Source: JBGPTF01 sp041490445 (GTDB taxonomy: Bacteria; Acidobacteriota; Terriglobia; Acidiferrales; UBA7541). Taken from it: a DNA stretch of 64,000 nucleotides. How positions within the stretch are numbered: the stretch's first letter is position 1; each line of letters starts with the position of its first letter. Under the pieces are notes generated by a model, which worked only from the letters and a program-made list of their open reading frames with translations, was not told where the DNA came from and searched no databases. The stretch covers positions 1 through 64,000 of the forward strand of contig JBGPTF010000020.1 in NCBI GenBank assembly GCA_041490445.1, given 5' to 3'. Shown here one piece after another: positions 1-6,807 of this stretch. The position numbers were made by a program, and so were the translations under genes.

Positions 1-72
1 ACTCTTGATTCCTTCCTGCACGATCTGCCACTTCTCTTCCGGGGTTCGGTCTACACGTGGTTTCCTGCCCAT
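1..72 (-). CDS. Transposase OrfA, N-terminal 24 residues (partial)
   Basis: The ATG at 72-70 opens a frame beginning MGRKPRVDRTPEEKWQIVQE, which runs off the window. The basic start followed by a PEEKWQIVQEG helix resembles the helix-turn-helix OrfA proteins of IS3-family elements, which bind the IS ends and are joined to OrfB by frameshifting. A CTCCCAACAGGAGG stretch just upstream includes the ribosome site AGGAGG, six bases from the ATG. Only 24 codons are visible, so the family assignment is moderate. Confidence 0.6.
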   Translation of the reverse strand, partial: MGRKPRVDRTPEEKWQIVQEGIKS

Positions 73-140
73 GTTGCCTCCTGTTGGGAGGCCCTGATCA
101 TACCTAGATGAGGTGTCCAGTTTTAGAGGGGAGCACTACA
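1..140 (-). mobile_element. End of an IS3-type insertion sequence, cut by the window edge
   Basis: Read on the minus strand, the element starts near position 140 with TGTAGTGCTCCCC and runs through the start of a transposase gene to the window edge. The TG start, the short leader and a small helix-turn-helix transposase ORF fit the left end of an IS3-type element. The other end and the target duplication lie outside the window. Its insertion fused the end of the neighbouring Clp-N-like gene to IS sequence. The boundary at 140 is inferred from where that protein stops making sense, not from a seen target repeat. Confidence 0.6.
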
Positions 141-400
141 CGTCTGTATCGAACGAGAAAGCGGAAGATGCCAAAACGTCTCTTGTGCCGGCCTGAAATC
201 TCCATCACCACGGTCCTCAGCGTTTCAGGAGTTTCGAAGAACTGCACAACTACATCCCCGAGCCCACAGTACAAGCCCACCAGGAGATCCTCCGCGTTGA
301 TCTCATTCGCCTTTCGATTCAAAGCATTAGAATACGCACGACCAAGGGCGAGAATGACATCCCGGCTGAACTTGCCGACGATCTCCTCACCAAAATACAT
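104..400 (-). pseudogene. Clp-N-like partner of RHS module 1, C-terminus replaced by IS sequence
   Basis: The first ~85 residues look like one repeat of a Clp N-terminal (ClpA/ClpC double-repeat) domain: a helix with FSRDVILALGRAYSNAL, then INAEDLLVGLYCGLGD. It resembles the first repeat of the intact protein at 6279-6806, which also follows an RHS gene with a related tip. The last ~11 residues (VVLPSKTGHLI) are encoded by the left end of the insertion sequence, so the second Clp repeat has been lost. The gene starts 42 bases after the RHS module stop. If the family acts as immunity or a chaperone adaptor, this copy is probably inactive. Function is inferred from context only. Confidence 0.6.
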
Positions 401-442
401 AGCACGCCTTTGCCTCGCCGACCAACTAGAGACTAGTTCGCA

Positions 443-1462
443 TTAGAACCCAACGCACGCTGAACTCGGCCATAGCAATTTACAGAACCCGGTTCCATCA
501 CATTCCCACACGGTGGCCGGCTGGCAGAATAACTTTTTAATTGAAAAACGAGGTGGTGAATAGATTGTAGTAACACCGCCATCGGAGCATATGCAAACAT
601 ATCCACAACCAAAAAAACAAAAACCGGGAGACGCGAGCACGCAATCGCAAATCCGTGTGGAGAAAAGTCCGCCCCCGCCGCCACCGGCGCCTGCAGGGCC
701 GCCCGCGCAGATATTAGTATCTATGCCCCCAGCGACCGCCCAAAAATAGCAATCCCACGTCCCCTTCGTCTCGCCGTTGTCCGGTGGCGCGTATCTAATT
801 GGTAGAAGCCCGCTGGGGTCCGACTGGTCAACAGGGTCGTTTGTGGCATAGGGATACCGGTTCAGGTTCTGCGGATCGCGGTCTCTTGCGCAAGAGGCCG
901 GATCGGTCGCAGAGAAACGGCCGAGCCGATTGACGTAGAAGCGGGCTAAAGCGTAGTCGTTGCCCGTTTCCGTGTCGCGCTCGTAGGAGGTGAACTTCCA
1001 TTTGTCCACAGTCCCCGTTTCGTACCAGACTTCGCCGAAGGGGAACAAGCCTCGCTGGCCGATCACGTTGCCGCTGGCGTCGGTGAAAACTCTCGCGGAG
1101 AGATGGTCAGAGAGGCGATACGTCGTCGTCGCGCCTGAAAGCGCGGCGAGAAGCTGGCCGTTCACGTAGATGTTTTCTCGGGAGGGAGATGCCGGTGCTG
1201 CGCCGTTGTCGTATTCGGCGATCACAGAGCCTTTGGAGAAAACATAGACGGTCGTCGTGCTCCCCGACATGCGCTTCACCCGCAGGTTGTTCCCGTCGTA
1301 GCTGTACGTAGCCCCCGCCGCCGAATCGAACATCGCTGGTAGGCTGGTGCGAGGAGACGGCTTGAGGGGGTGGTTCGTGAAAAGACTTTGCGAGTGTTTC
1401 GTCGTGAAAGGAAAAACGGGGAGCAGGTCAGTCGGGTGGGGGGACTTTGGGAGCGACATCAT
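443..1462 (-). CDS. Displaced RHS 3' module 1 (orphan RHS C-terminus with cysteine-rich tip)
   Basis: Residues ~50-215 match the end of the full RHS protein (ATYSYDG, the FPFGEVWYETG block, ARFYVNRLGRFSATDP). Homology stops abruptly at about base 1322; the first ~45 residues are unrelated low-complexity sequence. After DPSG comes a 121-residue tip with 12 cysteines: a segment shared with the full-length protein (YAPPDNGETKGTWDCYFW), a glycine linker, then C-x-C-V-L and GCGY-x-C-x-C-x-D-G. The ATGATG start overlaps the stop of the preceding membrane-protein gene. There is no signal peptide, so it is either a silent tip reservoir or an orphan cytoplasmic product. Toxicity is unproven. Confidence 0.65.
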   Translation of the reverse strand: MMSLPKSPHPTDLLPVFPFTTKHSQSLFTNHPLKPSPRTSLPAMFDSAAGATYSYDGNNLRVKRMSGSTTTVYVFSKGSVIAEYDNGAAPASPSRENIYVNGQLLAALSGATTTYRLSDHLSARVFTDASGNVIGQRGLFPFGEVWYETGTVDKWKFTSYERDTETGNDYALARFYVNRLGRFSATDPASCARDRDPQNLNRYPYATNDPVDQSDPSGLLPIRYAPPDNGETKGTWDCYFWAVAGGIDTNICAGGPAGAGGGGGGLFSTRICDCVLASPGFCFFGCGYVCICSDGGVTTIYSPPRFSIKKLFCQPATVWECDGTGFCKLLWPSSACVGF

Positions 1463-1926
1463 GTCCGATGCGCGGCTTTGAGTTTTCGATATGCAAGGTT
1501 TAGAACGATCAGCCCCACGAGGGGGAATGCGGTCACAAGCTGTGGGGTAAGACCAATATCGCCAATTCCGCCAGCGGATGCCATGCTGTGCCCGATCTGT
1601 GCCGTTCTTTCAGTTTTCGACATTAAAAGAAAGAGTTGAATCGTTGGCGTGAGAATCCAATAGAGGAGTTCTGCCGGAAAAAGAACATTGGCAACACGCA
1701 AGCCGCGATCGTCTATCCGCCAGAGAAGGAAGCCGACATACACAAGGACGAGATCGAACAACGCAGAAACAAAACTGAATCCGTAAAAGGCCTCGGAAGC
1801 ATACGGGCTCCCTTCGATGACCTGGCTGCGCTGTATGAACCGGACTATTCCTGCAGCGATCAGGATCAATCCGAAGGCGCCAAGCACAACGCCCAGAAAT
1901 CCGAACAGCTGAATCAGCCGCTTCAT
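1459..1926 (-). CDS. Four-helix membrane protein following RHS module 2 (candidate partner/immunity)
   Basis: This 155-residue protein starts MKRLIQLFGFLG and has four predicted membrane segments at roughly 5-30, 48-70, 80-102 and 130-148, with short polar loops. I recognise no family. The ATG at 1926 has GAGG four bases upstream; a longer frame to 2118 exists but adds an unlikely polar leader. It lies 101 bases after the stop of RHS module 2, and its own stop overlaps the ATGATG of RHS module 1. Small inner-membrane proteins downstream of RHS tips are often immunity proteins against membrane-acting or periplasmic toxins. That role is inferred from position only. Confidence 0.6.
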   Translation of the reverse strand: MKRLIQLFGFLGVVLGAFGLILIAAGIVRFIQRSQVIEGSPYASEAFYGFSFVSALFDLVLVYVGFLLWRIDDRGLRVANVLFPAELLYWILTPTIQLFLLMSKTERTAQIGHSMASAGGIGDIGLTPQLVTAFPLVGLIVLNLAYRKLKAAHRT

Positions 1927-2027
1927 AGGGCCTCGCAATGGACCGAGTTCATCCAGTTCCCCCAAAATGGACAGCAGCGGGAAACACGCTTGCCGAGCGT
2001 CTCCGCATAAATTCAATTTTACTTTGT

Positions 2028-3578
2028 TTAGAAATGTGGTGGTTCCTCGCAAAAACAATAATTGGTCCGGCAGCCAGCCATGCATTGATCGTAAGCCTGG
2101 TGCGCGAGGTCGATGCACTGATTGGGATCAATTCGTCCGAACAAGACTGGAATGCCACAAGCAAGTAGTTCTACAACCTCTTTACTTAAACACCCAACCT
2201 TACATAAGTCGCATTGCATCTGCCCAAACCATCCGCAACCACCACCGCCTCCTCCCCCTCCCGAGCCCGAGCTGGAAGCATAGATACCCATCCCGATCAA
2301 ATCGAACTCATCCAATCCCAAAAATACGATACCCTGAGCAAGTTCCTCAAAGAGCCCACGTGGATCGGTACGATCAATTGGATCATTTGCCACGTAGGGA
2401 TAGCGGTTGAGGTGCTGCGGATCGCGGTCTCTTGCGCAGGCGGCTGGATCGGTCGCGGAGAAGCGGCCGAGCCGATTGACATAGAAGCGGGCCATGGCGT
2501 AGTCGTTGCCCGTTTCGGTGTCGCGCTCGTAAGACGTAAACTTCCATTTGTCCACCGTCCCGGTCTCGTACCAGACTTCGCCAAAGGGGAACAAGCCGCG
2601 CTGGCCGATCACATTGCCGCTGGCGTCGGTGAAAACTCGGGCGGAGAGATGGTCAGAGAGGCGATACGTCGTCGTCGCGCCCGAGAGCGCCGCCAGGGGC
2701 TGGCCATTCACATAGATGTTTTCGCGCGTCGGCGATGCGGGAGCAGCGCCGTTGTCGTATTCGGCGATCACGGAACCTTTGGAGAAGATATACACTGTCG
2801 TCGTGCTACCCGAGATGCGCTTCACCCGCAGGTTCTTCCCGTCGTAGCTGTACGTGGCACCCGCCGCCGAGACGACGCGATTCTCGGCGTCCGAGACGAG
2901 GGTGTTCGTCCCGTCTCCCGTCATGTTTCCACTCGCGTCGTAGCCGTAGCCAGTGCCGGTGATGTGGTTGGTGGCCGCATTCACGGTCACCTGGTTGAAA
3001 GGCGGCGTGTCCGAGATCTGGTTTTCGGCCGTGCGATTGCCGTAGCGGTCGTAGACGAACGACAGACCCCACTGCACGTAATTGGCAGACCCCTGGCTGG
3101 CGGCGGTCGAGAGCCGCGACAGGGCGTCGTAGGTATAACTCAATGTCCGTCCCGCGTCCGCGTTGTCGGTGATGCCGGCGATCTGGCCGTTGTTGCTTCC
3201 GCTCGCCCCGTAGGCGTACGTCAGGCTGAATAGAGTCTGGCTTGCCTTCGTGTAGCTCAGGCTTTGCATCTGCAGCCGGATGGGCGAAGAGCCGAACGCA
3301 GCCGCCACGCCGTTGCCATAGTTCACGCCCGTGACCTGCGATGCCGGGTTGTAGGCGAAGCCCGAAGCGTAATTCGTTCCGCCGTTCGAAACGCCCGCCA
3401 GCCGCCCGACGGGGTCATAGGTCTGCTGCACCACCCGGCCGGACGGACAGGTGATCGAGGTTTCCTCATCGGCGTAATTGTAAGCGTAGCCCGTTGTGTA
3501 GGTGGTTCCGCTGATCGCTTTTTGCAGTTGCGTGACGCGGCCCATCATGTCGTAGGTGTAGCTCTCCTCACCGCGCAA
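2028..3578 (-). CDS. Displaced RHS 3' module 2 with a second, unrelated cysteine-rich tip
   Basis: From about base 3567 the protein matches the full RHS repeat core (YTYDMMGRVTQL to the RYPYVANDP junction). The tip after DPRG is 108 residues: a hydrophobic stretch (FEELAQGIVFLGLDEFD), a Ser/Gly linker with eight glycines, then a domain with ten cysteines including CDLCKVGC, CMAGC and CFC. The frame opens only at a TTG and has no ribosome site or signal peptide, so it is probably not translated where it stands. A 25-bp sequence at its upstream edge is shared with module 3. A small membrane-protein gene follows. Confidence 0.65.
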   Translation of the reverse strand: MRGEESYTYDMMGRVTQLQKAISGTTYTTGYAYNYADEETSITCPSGRVVQQTYDPVGRLAGVSNGGTNYASGFAYNPASQVTGVNYGNGVAAAFGSSPIRLQMQSLSYTKASQTLFSLTYAYGASGSNNGQIAGITDNADAGRTLSYTYDALSRLSTAASQGSANYVQWGLSFVYDRYGNRTAENQISDTPPFNQVTVNAATNHITGTGYGYDASGNMTGDGTNTLVSDAENRVVSAAGATYSYDGKNLRVKRISGSTTTVYIFSKGSVIAEYDNGAAPASPTRENIYVNGQPLAALSGATTTYRLSDHLSARVFTDASGNVIGQRGLFPFGEVWYETGTVDKWKFTSYERDTETGNDYAMARFYVNRLGRFSATDPAACARDRDPQHLNRYPYVANDPIDRTDPRGLFEELAQGIVFLGLDEFDLIGMGIYASSSGSGGGGGGGGCGWFGQMQCDLCKVGCLSKEVVELLACGIPVLFGRIDPNQCIDLAHQAYDQCMAGCRTNYCFCEEPPHF

Positions 3579-3592
3579 GTGAAGCCGTAACA
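3568..3592. repeat. 25-bp junction repeat, copy A
   Basis: A 25-base sequence beginning TCACCGCGCAAGTGAAG is perfectly repeated at 6062-6086. Both copies sit exactly where RHS homology has just stopped or is about to start, at the upstream edges of modules 2 and 3. On the plus strand it encodes T-A-Q-V-K-P-stop, the apparent end of another gene. It looks like a scar left by, or used in, the copying of RHS cassettes. Confidence 0.75.
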
Positions 3593-3669
3593 GGTTGAAG
3601 GGTGCCCCGCGGCGGTTCCGATGCTGCTCGAGCCGCGAGAAGCGCAGCGAGGAGTCCGCGACTCACCGG

Positions 3670-4158
3670 TCACAGAGAGTGGCGCGTCGCCATCCATAGC
3701 CGGAGAACTGGGATTGTCTTTCCAGTCAGAAAAGCGCCGAGGATGAACGCAATCGGACACCCCCAGAACATGATTCGACCGTTGGAGTACGTGGCCGCGA
3801 GAAAAGGAGCGACGAAGGCAATGGCGTAGGCAATCCGTTGAGCCATCATCACATTCTCCCCTTCCCGCGATTTTCCCAGAACGCTTCTTTCTCCCAGGAA
3901 AAACTTGTTATCCAACTCGGGCAGGACTCTGAGAAGTAACTGCAGCCTCTTTTTCCCGATTGGATAGCCCACAATCAGGCCCAGCGCTAACGCTACTGGC
4001 ACAAGCCGAAGATCAATTGGCGCCCACTGCGCGGAGTACCCGCTCTGTGCGTCCCTGCGTACACCGGACACAACGGAGAAGGTCACGGCAATCATCGCGA
4101 GCGCGATGGCGACATGAACCGCCGGATTGAATACTCCTCTCAGCTTTACCATGGCCAT
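3670..4158 (-). CDS. Four-helix membrane protein following RHS module 3 (candidate partner/immunity)
   Basis: 162 residues, starting MAMVKLRGVFNP, with membrane segments near 12-31, 50-68, 109-125 and 130-150. A polar middle loop carries LPELDNKFFLGERSVLGKSREG. No family recognised, and no obvious similarity to the other membrane partner at 1459-1926. The ATG has a strong GGAGGTG site that lies inside the 3' end of RHS module 3, and only six bases separate the two genes, so translation is probably coupled. Position suggests immunity to, or transport or anchoring of, the module 3 tip. This is inference. Confidence 0.65.
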   Translation of the reverse strand: MAMVKLRGVFNPAVHVAIALAMIAVTFSVVSGVRRDAQSGYSAQWAPIDLRLVPVALALGLIVGYPIGKKRLQLLLRVLPELDNKFFLGERSVLGKSREGENVMMAQRIAYAIAFVAPFLAATYSNGRIMFWGCPIAFILGAFLTGKTIPVLRLWMATRHSL

Positions 4159-4164
4159 CGTGAG

Positions 4165-6099
4165 TCACCTCCTCTTTCCGGTACAGTTCGCCAGGCAGCT
4201 GTTATTCCAATCGTAGGCCCCTTCGAAGCATAATTCGGCCAGGATGTCGCAAATGGGAGCTTCGCCGCAGCCCAGAAGTATGGCTCCGCAAATTAGGTAA
4301 TGCGCTGTTGTTGCCAGGTAGCAACAATTCGAACAGGCACGAACGTCGCTGGGGTGTTCCTTAGTGCACTCGGTTGTGTCGCCAAACCTGCGCCTGAATA
4401 GATCCCCGTTTAGGCCTCCCAGAAGGTGGAACCCACCACCGCACGTCGGGTCGGAGGGGTCACACGGTCCGCCGACTCTACCAGGACCGGCGCCTACACC
4501 TTGCCCACAGAGGCTGTAGTCCCCGAAGAGTACAAGCCCCAAGTAGCAGAGCAGAGTTCCCGTGTCGGGGAGAGGAACTCCGACAGAAATAATATGTTCT
4601 TCAAATCCACTTGGGTCGAGAGCGTCAATCGGATCATTTGCCACGTAGGGATACCGGTTCAGATGTTGCGGGTCGCGGTCGCGGGCGCAGGCGGCTGGAT
4701 CGGTCGCAGAGAAGCGCCCGAGCCGATTGACGTAGAAGCGGGCTAAAGCGTAGTCGTTGCCGGTTTCCGTGTCCCGCTCATAAGACGTAAACTTCCATTT
4801 GTCCACCGTCCCGGTTTCGTACCAGACTTCGCCGAAGGGGAACAGGCCGCGCTGGCCGATCACGTTGCCGCTGCCGTCAGTGAAGACTCGGGCGGAGAGG
4901 TGGTCTGCGAGGCGATACGTCGTGGTCGCGCCCGAAAGCGCTGCCAGGAGCTGGCCGTTCACGTAGATGATTTCTCGGGAGGGAGATGCCGGAGCCGTTC
5001 CGTTGTCGTATTCCGCAGTCGCGGAGCCTTTGGAGAATATATACACCGTCGTCGTGCTGCCTGCAATGCGCTTCACCCGCAGGTTCTTCCCGTCGTAGCT
5101 GTACGTAGCCCCCGCCGCCGAGACGACGCGATTCTCTGCATCAGAAACGAGCGTGTTCGTCCCGTCTCCCGTCATGTTTCCGCTTGCGTCATAGCCGTAG
5201 CCCGTGCCGGTGATGCGGTTGGTTGCCGCGTTCACGGTCACCTGGTTGAAGGGCGGCGTGTCCGATGTCTGGTTTTCGGCCGTGCGATTGCCATAGCGGT
5301 CGTAGGTGAACGACACGCCCCACTGCACGTAATTCGCCGACCCCTGGCTGGCGGCGGTCGAGAGCCGCGACAGGGCGTCGTAGGTGTAACTCAATGTCCG
5401 GCCCGCGTCCACGTTGTCCGTGATGCCGGTGATCTGGCCGTTGTTGCTTCCGCTCGACCCGTACGCGTACGTCAGGCCAAATAGAGTCTGGCTTGCCTTC
5501 GTGTAGCTCAGGCTCTGCGTCTGCAGCCGGTCTGGCGAATAGCCGAACGCAGCCGCCACGCCGTTGCCATAGTTCACGCCCGTGACCTGCGATGCGGTGT
5601 TGTACGCGAAGCCCGAGGCATAATTCGTCCCGCCACTCACAACAGCCGTCATCCGCCCGATAGGATCGTAGCTCTGCTGGACCACGCGGCCGGAGGGGTA
5701 GGTGATCGAGGTTTCTTCATCGGCGTAATTGTAAGCGTAGCCGGTTGTGTAAGTGGTTCCGGTGATGGTTCTTTGCAGTTGAGTGACGCGGCCCATCACG
5801 TCGTAGGTGTAGCTCTCTGATCCGACGCCATCCGTCATGGTGACCAGCCGCCCATTGTTGTTGGACGCGGAACTTGTGCCGTACGTGTACGTGACCTGCG
5901 GCGTGGCGGGCACTCCTGTGCTCCCCACATTATAGCTGACCTGGGTAAGGCGGTTAAGCGTGTCGTAGGTGTAGTTGGTGATCACGCCCCGCGCGTCGAA
6001 TACCGCACCGCCGCGCAACTCGAACCCGGCAATGCCAGCTACAGCGCCTCGATTGCCCGAGTCACCGCGCAAGTGAAGCCGTAACAAACTTCCCAACAA
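4165..6099 (-). CDS. Displaced RHS 3' module 3 with a third cysteine-rich tip
   Basis: 644 codons, of which ~33-498 copy the second half of the full RHS protein, from ARGVITNYTYDTLNR to the RYPYVANDP junction. After DPSG the 146-residue tip has 14 cysteines. It begins with a hydrophobic stretch (GTLLCYLGLVLFGDY), passes a Gly/Pro-rich linker, then carries SNCC and C-x(6)-C-x(5)-C spacings and ends CTGKRR. The frame opens at TTG without a ribosome site or signal peptide, so it looks like a stored cassette. The upstream edge joins a plus-strand gene remnant (6001-6084). The partner membrane gene follows after six bases. Confidence 0.65.
   Translation of the reverse strand: MLGSLLRLHLRGDSGNRGAVAGIAGFELRGGAVFDARGVITNYTYDTLNRLTQVSYNVGSTGVPATPQVTYTYGTSSASNNNGRLVTMTDGVGSESYTYDVMGRVTQLQRTITGTTYTTGYAYNYADEETSITYPSGRVVQQSYDPIGRMTAVVSGGTNYASGFAYNTASQVTGVNYGNGVAAAFGYSPDRLQTQSLSYTKASQTLFGLTYAYGSSGSNNGQITGITDNVDAGRTLSYTYDALSRLSTAASQGSANYVQWGVSFTYDRYGNRTAENQTSDTPPFNQVTVNAATNRITGTGYGYDASGNMTGDGTNTLVSDAENRVVSAAGATYSYDGKNLRVKRIAGSTTTVYIFSKGSATAEYDNGTAPASPSREIIYVNGQLLAALSGATTTYRLADHLSARVFTDGSGNVIGQRGLFPFGEVWYETGTVDKWKFTSYERDTETGNDYALARFYVNRLGRFSATDPAACARDRDPQHLNRYPYVANDPIDALDPSGFEEHIISVGVPLPDTGTLLCYLGLVLFGDYSLCGQGVGAGPGRVGGPCDPSDPTCGGGFHLLGGLNGDLFRRRFGDTTECTKEHPSDVRACSNCCYLATTAHYLICGAILLGCGEAPICDILAELCFEGAYDWNNSCLANCTGKRR
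6001..6084 (+). pseudogene. C-terminal scrap of a plus-strand gene at the module 3 edge
   Basis: On the plus strand, 28 codons starting at 6001 read YRTAAQLEPGNASYSAS, continue to TAQVKP and stop. The AQLEPGNASY pattern resembles the last helix of a TPR-type protein. It begins exactly where RHS homology ends and contains the 25-bp repeat also found at 3568-3592. Probably the broken end of a former neighbour gene caught at a recombination joint. Too short for a firm family call. Confidence 0.4.
6062..6086. repeat. 25-bp junction repeat, copy B
   Basis: Perfect second copy of the 25-base sequence at 3568-3592, just upstream of RHS module 3. Here it is embedded in a longer plus-strand gene remnant, which suggests this copy is closer to the original and copy A is derived. 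Confidence 0.75.
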
Positions 6100-6278
6100 A
6101 ATATGGGGAATGGAAAACCTGTGGGAGCAGTTCTTGCCCGCTCTTCTCCAAATAAGCCCAACTAACTCAACTCAGCAGTTGTTCTTCAATCAACGATTCA
6201 AACTCGCCCAGTGAGTAGGCCAGTGTTCCACAATTGAGGTATCCGCCGTAGACGGGCGTGGCATCTGCGTGCACGCGC

Positions 6279-6806
6279 TTACGTCTCGGTCGAGCCGCTA
6301 CGTGCCGCCGGTCGGTTGATAAAGCCGATGGGGCGAACACCCTTCGTCTGCAAGCGCGAGACTAGTTCAGCGTTCAGACAGATGGCAGCTACAAACTCTC
6401 CCAAGCTCGCAGATCTCCCCTTCGTGACCCTTGCGATAGTCGCAGCATCCCACAGAAGTCGCGTCAGTTCATCCTCGAATCCTGTGAAGCGCACGTCGTG
6501 GAACGAAAGGCCTGAAGGCCCTACACCGGGCGCTGAAGAAACCAGAGGCGATCCGCGCGATTCCCCTTTGTCAACCACGCCCCCTCCACGATGCCCCTGA
6601 GCCAAAGCGTCCGAGTTCACAAAATACTTCCGCAGTGACCTTCCCGCAGTATCCTGCAGTGCGGCAAGAAAAGCCTCAACGGACACACCGCTCCTCGCGT
6701 CCGACTGTTGGCTTGATTTCACTGCTCGATCCAGTGCTTTCCGGAGTCGCCGATCCAGCCCTCGCGCGAGGACCTCTGCATGCTCCTTCAGTGTCGGAGT
6801 ACTCAT
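6279..6806 (-). CDS. Clp-N-like protein coupled to the full-length RHS gene
   Basis: 175 residues, starting MSTPTLKEHAEVLARG. Two helical repeats are visible: residues ~10-65 (LARGLDRRLRKALDRA and VSVEAFLAALQD) and ~105-155 (FTGFEDELTRLLWDAATIA and ASLGEFVAAICLNAELVSRL), joined by a Gly/Ser/Pro linker. This is the double-repeat pattern of the Clp N-terminal domain, but no AAA module follows. The ATG sits one base after the RHS stop codon, so the two are translationally coupled. A truncated relative follows RHS module 1, whose tip is related. A dedicated immunity protein or adaptor is the natural guess; it has no signal peptide, so it would act in the cytoplasm. Confidence 0.65.
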   Translation of the reverse strand: MSTPTLKEHAEVLARGLDRRLRKALDRAVKSSQQSDARSGVSVEAFLAALQDTAGRSLRKYFVNSDALAQGHRGGGVVDKGESRGSPLVSSAPGVGPSGLSFHDVRFTGFEDELTRLLWDAATIARVTKGRSASLGEFVAAICLNAELVSRLQTKGVRPIGFINRPAARSGSTET

Positions 6807-6807
6807 G

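Noticed and set aside
2214..3233. Long plus-strand frames opposite the RHS genes (also 4900-5484, 7480-8400, 9550-10416)
   Set aside because: They recur at the same place in each RHS copy, are rich in Arg and Val, and mirror the GC-rich codon pattern of the real RHS frames. They are shadows.
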